A DNA stretch of 64,000 nt from Heterotrichella gracilis (Eukaryota; Sar; Xanthophyceae; Tribonematales; Xanthonemataceae): assembly GCA_032358255.1 (NCBI GenBank), contig JAULBX010030152.1, positions 1 through 64,000 on the forward strand. Reading direction: 5' to 3'. A model generated the notes under the pieces. It saw only the letters and a program-made list of their open reading frames with translations. It did not search any database and was not told where the DNA came from. Both the position numbers and the translations under genes were made by a program. Below, piece after piece: positions 8,692 to 16,758 of this stretch (position 1 is the stretch's first letter; each line of letters opens with the position of its first letter).

Positions 8692-8717
8692 AGCACGGCT
8701 GCGGCCGTGCTTTTTTT
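8692..8717 (+). terminator. Rho-independent terminator
   Basis: AGCACGGC-TGC-GGCCGTGCT followed by seven T residues ends the beta-barrel transcript. Confidence 0.9.
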
Positions 8718-8740
8718 CGCCTGTACGTTTCTTTTGGACG

Positions 8741-8772
8741 AAAAAAAACCGCCTGACCCGGAGGTCAAGCGG
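8741..8772 (-). terminator. Rho-independent terminator
   Basis: On the minus strand CCGCTTGACC / GGGTCAGGCGG is followed by eight T residues. It terminates the operon that runs leftward to 8787. Confidence 0.9.
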
Positions 8773-8786
8773 CATGGCCAGATGGC

Positions 8787-8996
8787 TTAGCTGTTGCGGT
8801 CACGCTCGATCTGGCTGATCAGGGCGGCTTTCACAGCGGTGCAGTAGTCCTTGTTGAACTGGTCGATCATCTCGAAATCCACGGCGTTCCAGCTGTTTTC
8901 CAACTTGCCGGTGCGGTAGATCGCAGTGGTCTCCAGTTCGCCATTGTTTAGACGGTAGGCATTGCCACGGTCCAGGATCAGGCCTTCAATTGCCAT
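8787..8996 (-). CDS. Hypothetical protein
   Basis: The 69-residue soluble product begins MAIEGLILDRGNAYRLNNGE, has a short beta-rich start and a helical C-terminus. It is the last gene of a leftward operon of four (10022 to 8787) with gaps of 10-22 bp. I do not recognise the family. Confidence 0.65.
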   Translation of the reverse strand: MAIEGLILDRGNAYRLNNGELETTAIYRTGKLENSWNAVDFEMIDQFNKDYCTAVKAALISQIERDRNS

Positions 8997-9018
8997 GGTC
9001 CTTCCTTTCAGTCAGTTG

Positions 9019-9327
9019 TTACAGGGGACGATGGAGAGGCATCAGGGCGAATTGCCCATCCACTTCACCAAAAGCCACTTGCTGCAGCCCTTCGAACAGC
9101 ATCACGTCCGAGCCACCGGCCACCTTCACGATTTGCTCGTATTGGTGTTCGGTGATCTTGTAGAACGGTGAGTGAACACGCTTCATCAACGACTCGCGCC
9201 CCTTGGGGTCCACCTTGCCCGGCAGCTTCTGGAGACGGGTGCTCAAGGGCGTGGGCGCAGGGACAAAACGCGGGCTCTTGGCCACGGCGACAGGGGCAAC
9301 AGTGTTGGAAAAAAGATCCTCGTTCAT
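9019..9327 (-). CDS. Hypothetical protein
   Basis: The 102-residue product has a Pro/Ala-rich N-terminus and a folded C-terminus (ITEHQYEQIVKVAGGSDVML). The ATG at 9327 is used because an earlier in-frame ATG would overlap the upstream gene. It is the third gene of the 10022-8787 operon. Function is unknown. Confidence 0.65.
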   Translation of the reverse strand: MNEDLFSNTVAPVAVAKSPRFVPAPTPLSTRLQKLPGKVDPKGRESLMKRVHSPFYKITEHQYEQIVKVAGGSDVMLFEGLQQVAFGEVDGQFALMPLHRPL

Positions 9328-9337
9328 ACTTCGTTCG

Positions 9338-9613
9338 TTAGTGGCAGAGGACCAGCGCTTGTGCAAGGCTCCCATTCTTGGATTCGAGGGCCTCTTTCAT
9401 GCTGATCGCAACTCTGCAGTGGCGCACGCCTTTGGGCGCGCACCAAGTTGCTGTGAAGTGCACACGGTCTTTGCGATGCTCATACCCCGCATAGCGGTAG
9501 GTCTGACCATCTCGGTTCCAGTGCGACTTCTGTTCTATTTGCTGACAGAGGATTTCCACCCCCTCCCAGAGCCGCTTGGCCCCGGTTAGGGCCTTTACTT
9601 CTGTGGCATGCAT
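9338..9613 (-). CDS. Hypothetical protein
   Basis: The 91-residue product contains aromatic and basic residues (KSHWNRDGQTYRYAGYEHRKD), possibly nucleic-acid-binding, though that is a guess from composition. The start at 9613 follows the upstream stop by ten bases. It is the second gene of the operon that begins at 10022. Confidence 0.65.
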   Translation of the reverse strand: MHATEVKALTGAKRLWEGVEILCQQIEQKSHWNRDGQTYRYAGYEHRKDRVHFTATWCAPKGVRHCRVAISMKEALESKNGSLAQALVLCH

Positions 9614-9623
9614 GGGCTCAACC

Positions 9624-10022
9624 TCAGGCCGGCGCGGCCGCCATCTCAGCAATGCGTGGGGCATCGCGGAGGTGTTCGGCCAATGCTTTGGCATGACGCA
9701 GGCTGTGGTCGGCGACACGCTTAGTCACGTATTGCACGGCCTCAGCGTCGCTTGCGAAGATGTCAGCTTCGTCGTCGCGCTGGATCTGCATCAGGCCGGT
9801 GCGGTCGAAGTCGAACAGCGCCCAGCCCGTGTCCAGAAGCTCGTCCATCACGGCGTTGATGACCACCTGGCGGGCGGCCTCAATGCCAAACGGCGTTTTT
9901 GCTCCGGAACGGAAGTGGGCGTCGATTGCGCGTTCAGCTCGATCATCGAAGGCTCCGTTGTTGGCCATCGCATCAAGCGCAGCTTCGAAACGGTCCTTGA
10001 AGACAGCAGTATTTCTGCTCAT
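9624..10022 (-). CDS. Hypothetical protein, operon leader gene
   Basis: The 132-residue product is largely helical and charged, with no known motif. The ATG at 10022 sits at the foot of a hairpin that hides the AAGGA ribosome binding site. A longer in-frame extension upstream reads through the promoter and is rejected. It heads a four-gene operon of unknown function. Confidence 0.75.
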   Translation of the reverse strand: MSRNTAVFKDRFEAALDAMANNGAFDDRAERAIDAHFRSGAKTPFGIEAARQVVINAVMDELLDTGWALFDFDRTGLMQIQRDDEADIFASDAEAVQYVTKRVADHSLRHAKALAEHLRDAPRIAEMAAAPA

Positions 10023-10186
10023 GGGGATTCCTTGAAAAGGACCCCGGACAGGAACCAGCCCACCGGGCAGAGTTCGCCCGGGGCAGGTTAATGAATGCTG
10101 GCGCGATGGCCAGCGAATCGGCAAAAAGCCAAGTTCAGGTGTAATTTTCCCCTTCCGGCCCCATAGAGTCCAACGATGCCGACCAG
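10023..10186 (-). promoter_or_regulatory. Motif promoter and structured leader of the 10022 gene
   Basis: The motif CTGGTCGGCATCGTTGGACT (10167-10186) supplies the -35, and GAAAAT (10144-10149) follows after 17 bp. The leader of about 115 nt has a GC stem (CCCCGGGC / GCCCGG) and a final hairpin GGGG-TCCTT-TTC-AAGGA-AT-CCCC that ends directly at the ATG, sequestering the ribosome binding site. Confidence 0.7.
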
Positions 10187-10209
10187 TTGGGCTCCGTAAA
10201 GTGACTTGT

Positions 10210-10381
10210 CTGGTCGCGATCGTTTGCCACCGGCCACGGACATCCGTAACATGGGCGGGTCTTTGGCCGTGCGCCGAACTCGCCGTCCCTGTGACGGCAT
10301 CCACCTGGCCGTTCGGCCATTCATCCCTCGGGAATCCTCTTCCCGATGGGCAAGTGGGTTCCCTCTCTCTTGGAGAACCCT
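10210..10381 (+). promoter_or_regulatory. Motif promoter and structured leader of the 10382 gene
   Basis: The motif CTGGTCGCGATCGTTTGCCA (10210-10229) ends in -35 TTGCCA; TAACAT (10247-10252) follows after 17 bp. It is divergent from the 10144-10186 promoter. The leader of about 125 nt contains CGGGAATC-CTCTTCCCG and a hairpin GGGTTC (10356-10361) / GAACCC (10375-10380) that ends one base before the TTG start. Confidence 0.7.
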
Positions 10382-10657
10382 TTGAACCATCTTTTCAAAA
10401 TCACGGTGAACGGAAAGCCTGCCGGCATCACGGTCGCGCCCACCTTCCACCAGGCCTTCAAACAGGCCACCAACGCGCTGACCCGCCGTACCGCCTCGCA
10501 AGACGGCTCTGAATTTGACGGTCACCTCCAGGTGCACAACCCGGATCTGGTGAACCTCAAACTCGGCGCTGACTCACTGCTGTACTGGAGCGGCGTTGCG
10601 CTGCACGGTCTGCAACTGATCGACATCCCGACCGTCGAGGAGAAGGCCCATGCCTAA
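10382..10657 (+). CDS. Hypothetical protein, TTG start
   Basis: The 91-residue product (LNHLFKITVNGKPAGITVAP with TTG read as Met) looks like a small beta-rich fold. The TTG start is chosen because GGAG lies eight bases upstream; the ATG at 10346 has no ribosome binding site. The stop overlaps the next gene by eight bases, so the two are coupled. Function is unknown. Confidence 0.65.
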   Translation: MNHLFKITVNGKPAGITVAPTFHQAFKQATNALTRRTASQDGSEFDGHLQVHNPDLVNLKLGADSLLYWSGVALHGLQLIDIPTVEEKAHA

Positions 10658-10913
10658 GGCAAAGCTGCTCCCCTTCACGGTTATCGGCCGCATTGAGCAT
10701 TCTGGGCAGATCGTTTGCGATCACGTCCAGGCGAAGTCTCCGATGCACGCGTTTGCAGTGGCTGCGAAGCTGCGCAAAGAAGAGTCGGACGACAGTGTGA
10801 TGTTCATCGTTGCCCTGTCCGGTCATCAGAGCGAAGGCGCTGAGCTGACATTCGCCGGTGACGGCGAGGTCTGCAGCGATACCGTGCTCGAGCAAGACGA
10901 CGTCTTTTGCTGA
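10650..10913 (+). CDS. Hypothetical protein
   Basis: The 87-residue product (MPKAKLLPFTVIGRIEHSGQ) appears to be a small alpha/beta domain. It overlaps the preceding gene by eight bases and precedes a hairpin leader of the 448-residue gene. No family is recognised. Confidence 0.7.
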   Translation: MPKAKLLPFTVIGRIEHSGQIVCDHVQAKSPMHAFAVAAKLRKEESDDSVMFIVALSGHQSEGAELTFAGDGEVCSDTVLEQDDVFC

Positions 10914-10969
10914 ACCATCAACCCCTGCAGGGCTCCCTGCAGGGGGCCTTCATCTGAAAGGAAATCCCC
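10914..10969 (+). promoter_or_regulatory. Hairpin leader before the 448-aa gene
   Basis: The 56-bp gap holds CCCCTGCAGG / CCTGCAGGGG, a near-perfect stem. A second fold, GGGG / CCCC with inner CCTT / AAGG, ends directly at the ATG at 10970 and hides the AAAGGA ribosome binding site. No promoter is evident, so transcription probably reads through from 10247. Confidence 0.6.
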
Positions 10970-12316
10970 ATGGAAGAAACCATGATCGCGCAGCGCTATG
11001 CCCGGCGTGAATTTGTCGAGGCTACCGACCTGATCGGCGCCCTCGTTCCCGTACCTGATAGTGAGTTCGCATCGAACGCCTACGCAGGCATGGGCGCCGC
11101 CTATCTGGAGATGTTTGTGGACGAGCAATCGCACCGCAGCTACCCCAGCTTCGCCGGCATCAATGACTTCGAGAAGGTGGCCATGGTCGCCTATCGCGGT
11201 ATGCGTGCCCACATGCAGGACTGTGAACTGGTTCGTCTGGTCCAGGTCCCGCTGTATGTCACGGAAGTCAAGCCGTTTCGCCCGCTCGACCCCATGCACA
11301 TGGAGTTGCGCGAGAAGTTCGCCCTGATGACTGGCTTCATGCTGGTTGGACCGGATGAGGTCTTCGCGGCCCTGTACAAGGGCAAGGGAGACAATGGCTA
11401 CACGTTCTGCACGATGGTCGAGAACAACGATCTGGGCACGCCCAGGACGGTTTCTGGATACTTCGCTGAGGGCGTGGACTACTGGTCCAAACCGGTGACG
11501 GTGGCCGAGCTCGATGCGACGGCTACGGAAAACCTGATCAAGCGCACTCGCGGCAACTACATGTGGTCACTGCCCCAAACCGAGGTCTACTCGGAACAGC
11601 AGTACGAGCGCATGCGAGAGACGCTGAAATTGCTGCTGGAACATGAGAAGAACGCTCCCCCCGAGCGTTCTGTGCACGGCAGCAAGGTCTTCCGGTCGTT
11701 CTACAGCAATGGGAACACCGAGTCGATCAAGCACATGCGTCCTTACAGCGAAGGCTGGCGCAAGTACCCCACCTACCAGGATGCGTGGTACTTCTCGTTG
11801 CATTTCAACCCTCAGAAGTTGGAAACGCTGATGTACGCTGAGCAGGACGTGATTCACACGGTCTGCGACAACGAGCTGCAGTTCAACGCTGAAATGGCCG
11901 CGCTGGCGCGTTCGTACGGCCGTGAGCCCTCCCCCTCGATCATCGCGATCGGTGAGGAAGAGACCACGTTCATGTACGACTGCCTGACACTGTTCCGTCG
12001 TGACGACGGCAAGTGCGTGACGCTGAACTTCAGCGAAGGCCTGCCGGCGAAAGACGATCAGGGCAAGCTTCAGATGCCGCTGATGGCCGATCTGCTGGTG
12101 ACTCACCCGAGCCTGCAAGGGCTGCAGGAAGGCCAGTCGATTGTGCTGACCAAAGAGCAGTTCCAGATGAACATTCTGGACCCGCTGAGCTGGGATCACA
12201 GCTGGACTGCCAAGGCCACGAGCCAAGGCAACCGGGTCACTGTGGAACTCTCACGCCAAGGCCTGGGCGAGTCGCTGTTCGCGTCTACCTCGCTGCAGAC
12301 TGAAATCGAAAACTGA
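10970..12316 (+). CDS. Hypothetical protein of 448 residues
   Basis: The product is a large soluble protein with no signal peptide, no membrane segment and no motif I recognise. It is rich in aromatic residues and acidic stretches. It is the third gene of a rightward operon and ends at a strong terminator. Its length, own leader hairpin and strong codon regularity argue for a real, expressed gene. The role is unknown. Confidence 0.85.
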   Translation: MEETMIAQRYARREFVEATDLIGALVPVPDSEFASNAYAGMGAAYLEMFVDEQSHRSYPSFAGINDFEKVAMVAYRGMRAHMQDCELVRLVQVPLYVTEVKPFRPLDPMHMELREKFALMTGFMLVGPDEVFAALYKGKGDNGYTFCTMVENNDLGTPRTVSGYFAEGVDYWSKPVTVAELDATATENLIKRTRGNYMWSLPQTEVYSEQQYERMRETLKLLLEHEKNAPPERSVHGSKVFRSFYSNGNTESIKHMRPYSEGWRKYPTYQDAWYFSLHFNPQKLETLMYAEQDVIHTVCDNELQFNAEMAALARSYGREPSPSIIAIGEEETTFMYDCLTLFRRDDGKCVTLNFSEGLPAKDDQGKLQMPLMADLLVTHPSLQGLQEGQSIVLTKEQFQMNILDPLSWDHSWTAKATSQGNRVTVELSRQGLGESLFASTSLQTEIEN

Positions 12317-12334
12317 GCCCTCACCGGCCCCCCC

Positions 12335-12370
12335 AATCCCCCTGGCTTCGGGCCGGGGGATTTTTTTTGC
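12335..12370 (+). terminator. Rho-independent terminator
   Basis: ATCCCCC-TGGCTTCGGGCC-GGGGGAT followed by eight T residues ends the operon 10382-12316. Confidence 0.9.
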
Positions 12371-12414
12371 TCTGTCCTATCAAGAACGGTAGTCCGACAT
12401 GGCGATGCAAGCCT

Positions 12415-12684
12415 TCACGGTGTCACATCCTGGAGATTGCCGGTGATTCGTGCTGCCTCTGCGGGAGAGCTACACGCAAGTGCAATGATGTCCTTCACCA
12501 TAGGAGTCGCGCCTAGGCGAAATCCGTGTTTCCGGCCGATCTCAAGGAGCTTTTGGTTCCTAATGCACCAGTCTGCAAGCTCTTGCATGGCAAATTGCAC
12601 TGAATTTTCAGCGTCCCCGAGCCGCCGAAGCGATTCATCTAAGGCGCTGGCGGGGATTCGTCGGGTTGTAAGTTCATGCGGCAT
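12415..12684 (-). CDS. Hypothetical helical protein
   Basis: The 89-residue product is almost wholly helical (SLRRLGDAENSVQFAMQELA), without a recognised motif. AAAGGAG precedes the ATG by seven bases. It is a single gene with its own promoter, divergent from the 12900 gene. Confidence 0.65.
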   Translation of the reverse strand: MPHELTTRRIPASALDESLRRLGDAENSVQFAMQELADWCIRNQKLLEIGRKHGFRLGATPMVKDIIALACSSPAEAARITGNLQDVTP

Positions 12685-12710
12685 TCGACTCTCCTTTGCG
12701 GTATCACCCT

Positions 12711-12738
12711 AGCATCGTACAAAACATCTGGCTGTCAA
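12711..12738 (-). promoter_or_regulatory. Promoter TTGACA-16-GATGCT
   Basis: On the minus strand TTGACA (12733-12738) is followed after 16 bp by GATGCT (12711-12716). The first bases of the divergent 20-bp motif at 12740 lie directly behind its -35, so one bound factor could affect both directions. Confidence 0.6.
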
Positions 12739-12739
12739 G

Positions 12740-12899
12740 ATGGTCGCCATCGGGTGACAAAAGCCTAAGCCGTCACTAAACTGGGCCCGTTTTGGCACTT
12801 CTGCCATTTCGCCAGCCACGCGCTGGCCTTTACCTCCCCTGCCGGGTCCTTGCTGACCCGTGTGGTCGCGGGCTCGGTCCTTTCCCAAGGAACTTCAAT
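12740..12899 (+). promoter_or_regulatory. Motif promoter and structured leader of the 12900 gene
   Basis: ATGGTCGCCATCGGGTGACA (12740-12759) is a copy of the 20-bp motif with -35 GTGACA; TAAACT (12777-12782) follows after 17 bp. The leader of about 110 nt carries CGGGTC-N6-GACCCG, the same GGGTC/GACCC hairpin seen before the 7732 gene, and a final TCCTT-TCCC-AAGGA hairpin that hides the ribosome binding site. Confidence 0.65.
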
Positions 12900-13754
12900 A
12901 TGAGTCTCGCAAAACAAGCCGCTGAATGGCTGAAATCCATCGTCTCCAACCATCTGCCCAGTACCGCTCGCCGGTACACGTGGAAGACCTTCGTGAACGA
13001 GGTTACGCATAACTCCCTCGGGGGCGTGCGTTTCCTCTCCCCCACCGAAGGCAAGGTGATCGACATGGACGATGAGTTCGTGGCCGTCAAGGAAAAGGGC
13101 TCCACTTTCGTCGTCATTGAGCGCAAGTTGATGTCGCAGGAAGTTGCCATCGGTGACAAGATCGGTCTGTCCTTCTACAAGCTCAAGCGTTTCGACGGCT
13201 TGAGCCCGGATGGCAGCGAAGATCCCGCCGTCGGTGGTATCCGCTCTTTCATGTTGACTGGCAGCCAAACCCGCATGCCTGTCACATGGGAAGGCCGGCA
13301 CGTCGACAGCATGGCCCTGGGCCCCAACGTCACGCCGACCGAAATCCGCAACCCCTACCTGCGCGACCTCATCACGCAGCTGGAGCAGATTCAGGTCCCG
13401 GGCACGCCCCGCAAACTGGTGAACATCCTCACGGATGCCAACCCGAGCAACCTGACGTTCAACGATCCGGCCGAAGAAGATTCGGCGATTGATGCGCCGG
13501 CGGTTCGCCTGGACGTGGCAACAGCCAAGTTCACCGGCCACGTTGAAATCCGTTACGACCGGGCCAGCGACACCTACACGGTGCTGTTGACCCCGGTGAT
13601 CGGTGACGCGATGACGCTGGACTGGATTCACTTCGACCAACTGGCCGAGGCGCTCCTGGACGGTATCGATGACGGCTCATGGCTCACGGCAAAGGTGACC
13701 ATGATCAAGGCGGCGCCGAAGAAGCGTGCAAGCACCGCGGCTGCCACTGCCTAA
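12900..13754 (+). CDS. Hypothetical protein of 284 residues
   Basis: The product is soluble with an N-terminal region (LPSTARRYTWKTFVNEVTHN), a beta-rich centre and an Ala/Lys-rich tail (KKRASTAAATA) that could be flexible or nucleic-acid-binding. The ATG at 12900 follows AAGGAA by eight bases. It is a single gene with promoter, structured leader and terminator. The family is not recognised. Confidence 0.8.
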   Translation: MSLAKQAAEWLKSIVSNHLPSTARRYTWKTFVNEVTHNSLGGVRFLSPTEGKVIDMDDEFVAVKEKGSTFVVIERKLMSQEVAIGDKIGLSFYKLKRFDGLSPDGSEDPAVGGIRSFMLTGSQTRMPVTWEGRHVDSMALGPNVTPTEIRNPYLRDLITQLEQIQVPGTPRKLVNILTDANPSNLTFNDPAEEDSAIDAPAVRLDVATAKFTGHVEIRYDRASDTYTVLLTPVIGDAMTLDWIHFDQLAEALLDGIDDGSWLTAKVTMIKAAPKKRASTAAATA

Positions 13755-13791
13755 TCCAAGTTCTCCCTGACCTCAGTTGAGGTTCTCCATT

Positions 13792-13824
13792 GCCCCTCTC
13801 GCGAAAGCGGAGGGGCATTTTTTT
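13792..13824 (+). terminator. Rho-independent terminator
   Basis: GCCCCTC-TCGCGAAAGCG-GAGGGGC followed by ATTTTTTT ends the 12900 gene transcript. Confidence 0.9.
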
Positions 13825-13855
13825 GGAATTCAGAGAAACATCTCGCTCCCTCAAC

Positions 13856-15550
13856 TTAGCGGTCAAACGCCCTTGCAAGTGCAAGCCCCTTTCCCAAGGT
13901 AATCAGTTCGAATGTGTTGTCTCCCTTATGCATATGCGGGTAATGATTCACTGCGAAGTAGACTGTGTCAGGATTCGTTTTGAAGGCATCTTCGCAAGCG
14001 CCTTCCCAGCACTCGCGAATCTCTTCCCATTCGTTACTGACCTCCGGCCAGACGCAGACATCGATTAGCGGCCTGAGGGCTGGATGAAGGCACTTAGGCC
14101 ACACCTGAGCCGCGATTGCCGTGGGTTTTGCCAAGCCTCGAAATGATCTTTTCAGCGCAACGTCGCGGAGGTCGGATCCAATGCCCTCGCGCTGCAGGTC
14201 CTGTCTTACTTCCCAGTCACGAACAAGCAGCAGGCGCCGCCACTTTCCATCAACGCTCAGAACGTCTTGGTCGACCAGGTCTACTACCGTCAGCCCGAGT
14301 TCTTGAATATCAGTTTGGTTTGCAGCGTCCATATCCGTCAGGAATTCGGACAGCGCACAGGTCTCTGGCACCAAACAGAGGACAAGACCGATCTTAGCTG
14401 CGAGCTTATCGTCATGATCGTGGAACATTGCTTCCACGTCGTAAATTTTGCAGGCGCTCTCAAATGGGTTATCCAGCCGAAATCGAAAGATCGAAAGCGC
14501 CAAGCCAGCTCCGAATTCTTCCCGAAACGTCACGCGCTTTGCATCGCTGTGAATCATCTCTCTAAGCTGGGATTCAATCTCTTCGGGGGTGCCGGTGTAG
14601 AGGCCATCAATGAATCCATCTTTGCCCTCAAACCTCAGAACTTGGTCCATTGCGCGCTGTTTCAGCAAGGGCCGGAACGCGCTCAGGACATATTCCGCGC
14701 AGAGTTCCGCAGTCTCTTTCGAGTATGCTTTTTCGAGTTCCTCGCGCTGCGCTGTTTGACGTGCTGACTTGGATTCAAAGATTGAACCCTTCGGTAACGC
14801 AGCCCATTCTTGCATTGCATGAATGGCATCCGCATGTGCTATCTGCCATCCGGTTGACTTAAAACATCCATCCTCGTTGGTCACGCCAAACTGCATCTCC
14901 AGCAGATCCTGGACCGTCAAGGAACTAAGCTCTGGTGGATCGATGAATCGTCCGTTTTGATACGGCTCATGGGAAAGAATCTTTGCAAGTGCGGAGGCCG
15001 GCCCCCATCCGCAGAGATTTTTCAGAATTAGATGGACGTGTTCACGTCTGTAGCCATTTCCCCCGTTCGCTTTTATATCGCTTCTGAAATAAAGGCGTTT
15101 GAGCACGTCCCTGCCTGCGTCTGTCACACCAAACGAGGCTTTGATTTTGGAATTGAGTTCAGCTAGGAATTCTCCAACCAGCGGAGATGCCAGAATTGAT
15201 TCATTTGACAGTTGCCAAGTAGCCGCCCCCAACATCCAGCACTTAGGGTTTGAAAACCCTTGTGAGGGGTAGATCGAAGGGAAGAGCTTTACGAAAGCTT
15301 GAAGCTCACGCCAACTTGGGAACGAATGCGCTTTTGCGATCCAGTCCAATGACGCCGCATGGGTGAGGTGAACACCCCCGATTTTGCGCAGAAGCTCGGC
15401 TTTTGTGCGGGCAGCCTTTTCGCACTGATTTACGAACAAACTGCATTCGGCAGCTGTCTTCGGTACTTGAAGCCCGCCGACGCGGCAGGCTGACTCAAAC
15501 TTCGCGGATGCTCCAACACTGTGGTCCGCATGGTCGCCAGACTGATTCAT
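13856..15550 (-). CDS. Large protein with C-terminal GNAT-like segment
   Basis: The 564-residue product starts at an ATG preceded by GGAGAAGG; earlier in-frame starts lack such a site. Near residues 45-90 a helical segment (ASLDWIAKAHSFPSWRELQA) resembles small helical modules of plasmid and phage proteins. Near residues 450-500 the segment DLQREGIGSDLRDVALKRS fits the acetyl-CoA-binding motif A of GNAT acetyltransferases. The long middle part is unknown. An acetyltransferase role is inferred from this motif only. Confidence 0.75.
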   Translation of the reverse strand: MNQSGDHADHSVGASAKFESACRVGGLQVPKTAAECSLFVNQCEKAARTKAELLRKIGGVHLTHAASLDWIAKAHSFPSWRELQAFVKLFPSIYPSQGFSNPKCWMLGAATWQLSNESILASPLVGEFLAELNSKIKASFGVTDAGRDVLKRLYFRSDIKANGGNGYRREHVHLILKNLCGWGPASALAKILSHEPYQNGRFIDPPELSSLTVQDLLEMQFGVTNEDGCFKSTGWQIAHADAIHAMQEWAALPKGSIFESKSARQTAQREELEKAYSKETAELCAEYVLSAFRPLLKQRAMDQVLRFEGKDGFIDGLYTGTPEEIESQLREMIHSDAKRVTFREEFGAGLALSIFRFRLDNPFESACKIYDVEAMFHDHDDKLAAKIGLVLCLVPETCALSEFLTDMDAANQTDIQELGLTVVDLVDQDVLSVDGKWRRLLLVRDWEVRQDLQREGIGSDLRDVALKRSFRGLAKPTAIAAQVWPKCLHPALRPLIDVCVWPEVSNEWEEIRECWEGACEDAFKTNPDTVYFAVNHYPHMHKGDNTFELITLGKGLALARAFDR

Positions 15551-15733
15551 AACCTTCTCCGTAAGCAGCCTGGTCGCGTGCGCGCTGCATGGCTCACTCA
15601 TGCTTGCCAGGCCGAAGTGGATAGGTTTCGGACAATGAAGGCAAACGAAATACAACCAGCCCAACTCTACGGGTGGATTTGGACGCGGCCTCTGGCTTTG
15701 CCAATGTGAGCGGCAGGCTTGCGCGGTAGCCCT

Positions 15734-15761
15734 AGAAATAATATAGCCGTTTCTTGGTCAA
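15734..15761 (-). promoter_or_regulatory. Promoter TTGACC-16-ATTTCT
   Basis: Minus-strand TTGACC (15756-15761) is followed after 16 bp by ATTTCT and then AGGG, like the promoter at 12711. The -35 overlaps the T tract of the neighbouring terminator, a compact arrangement. A leader of about 180 nt precedes the chosen start at 15550. Confidence 0.45.
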
Positions 15762-15791
15762 AAAAAAAGCCCACCCCGAAGGGTGAGCTTT
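15760..15791 (-). terminator. Rho-independent terminator
   Basis: Minus-strand AAAGCTCACCC-TTCG-GGGTGGGCTTT followed by a T tract ends the 16170-15799 gene. Confidence 0.85.
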
Positions 15792-15798
15792 GCGCTGC

Positions 15799-16170
15799 TT
15801 AGGCAGCAAGCAGGAGTAGATCCTGTTTCGGCGGGGTCTTTGCCCCGTCATAAGTCAGCTGGCGTTCGATGTCGATGCCGTGGCGAAGTTGAACTTCTGC
15901 CATTGCGCTGTCGATCTCGGCCATTGCTGCTTCCTGTTCCTCAGGCGGCAGGTTGCGGCCGATTTTCTCCAGCGGGTTGTTCCAGCGATTTCGCCCGCTA
16001 CTGAGAGCCTTGACGAGTTCTTTCTGAAACTTCTCCGGCTTCTCGTACTGCGACCAGAAGTCCTTCGCCTGGGCCTGCGGATCCGTTTCTGGAGGCAGCC
16101 ATCGACGCAGAGCCCCGACTCGCCGGTTGAAGCGGTCCATCAGTTCCTTGCTGCGAGGGAAAAAATGCAC
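15799..16170 (-). CDS. Hypothetical protein
   Basis: The 123-residue product is helical and charged (PQAQAKDFWSQYEKPEKFQK). The GTG start at 16170 lies just after a TATAGG hexamer that is 16 bp from TTGAGG, suggesting a leaderless or near-leaderless message. No ribosome binding site is apparent and the family is unknown. Confidence 0.6.
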   Translation of the reverse strand: MHFFPRSKELMDRFNRRVGALRRWLPPETDPQAQAKDFWSQYEKPEKFQKELVKALSSGRNRWNNPLEKIGRNLPPEEQEAAMAEIDSAMAEVQLRHGIDIERQLTYDGAKTPPKQDLLLLAA

Positions 16171-16301
16171 GGTTCCTATACCGCCATACCATCTGACCTC
16201 AAAGTATGACGAGGCAACCCCTGCAGTTTAGGGGCGCTTGGCCTGGCGCGCCAGCGATGGCGACCTGTTTGGCCACCCGTGACAAGTGACTTTGCGGAAA
16301 A

Positions 16302-16333
16302 GAAAAAGCCCCGACCAGGCGGGGCTTTTCCGG
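16302..16333 (-). terminator. Rho-independent terminator
   Basis: Minus-strand AAAAGCCCCGCC-TGGT-CGGGGCTTTTT ends the gene at 16347-16613. Confidence 0.9.
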
Positions 16334-16346
16334 TTAGAGGCCAGCG

Positions 16347-16613
16347 TCAGTGCAAGTAGGCCTTCTTGATGCCCTCGATCAGTTCCTTGCCCTCAGCCTC
16401 AGGGAGCGCGATCTTGGCTCCGTTGTGGCTGAGGATCAGGTAGCCCGCGTGTGCGTGAAAGCCCTCAACTGGCTCGTTGGTGCCCTTTTGGGCGTAGGCC
16501 GCCGCCTGCGCCCGGGGGATGTGGACGGTCCAGCCGCAGCTGATCATGACCTCGGTTTCCGAGATGACGATGTGACCTTTCTCGATTTGCTTTGCGAATT
16601 CAAAACTGCTCAT
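16347..16613 (-). CDS. Hypothetical protein
   Basis: The 88-residue product appears to be a compact alpha/beta protein (ISETEVMISCGWTVHIPRAQ). It is a single gene with its own promoter TTGACC-16-CAGACT at 16680-16707 and its own terminator. Function is unknown. Confidence 0.7.
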   Translation of the reverse strand: MSSFEFAKQIEKGHIVISETEVMISCGWTVHIPRAQAAAYAQKGTNEPVEGFHAHAGYLILSHNGAKIALPEAEGKELIEGIKKAYLH

Positions 16614-16679
16614 AAATTACTCCATTACTTGGCGCATCCAGTGCCGAACACAACGCTCAACGAAAACCTGAATGCCTCA

Positions 16680-16707
16680 AGTCTGCTTATTTACAGTTTG
16701 AGGTCAA
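16680..16707 (-). promoter_or_regulatory. Promoter TTGACC-16-CAGACT
   Basis: Minus-strand TTGACC (16702-16707) and CAGACT (16680-16685) are 16 bp apart. This again shows the non-canonical NANNCT -10 that recurs in the window. A leader of about 60 nt follows. Confidence 0.5.
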
Positions 16708-16758
16708 GAAAATGAGATGTTTTTTTGAGGGGGTGAGGGACGGTTTTTTCGTCCCGTT

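Noticed and set aside
11567-12226. Minus-strand frame of 219 codons
   Set aside because: It lies wholly inside the 448-residue gene. Its Val/Arg/Gln-rich content reflects the GC-rich third positions of the sense strand.
16736-16757. GGGACG/CGTCCC inverted repeat after umuC as a terminator
   Set aside because: The stem is followed by a C-rich stretch and no T tract, so intrinsic termination is not supported.
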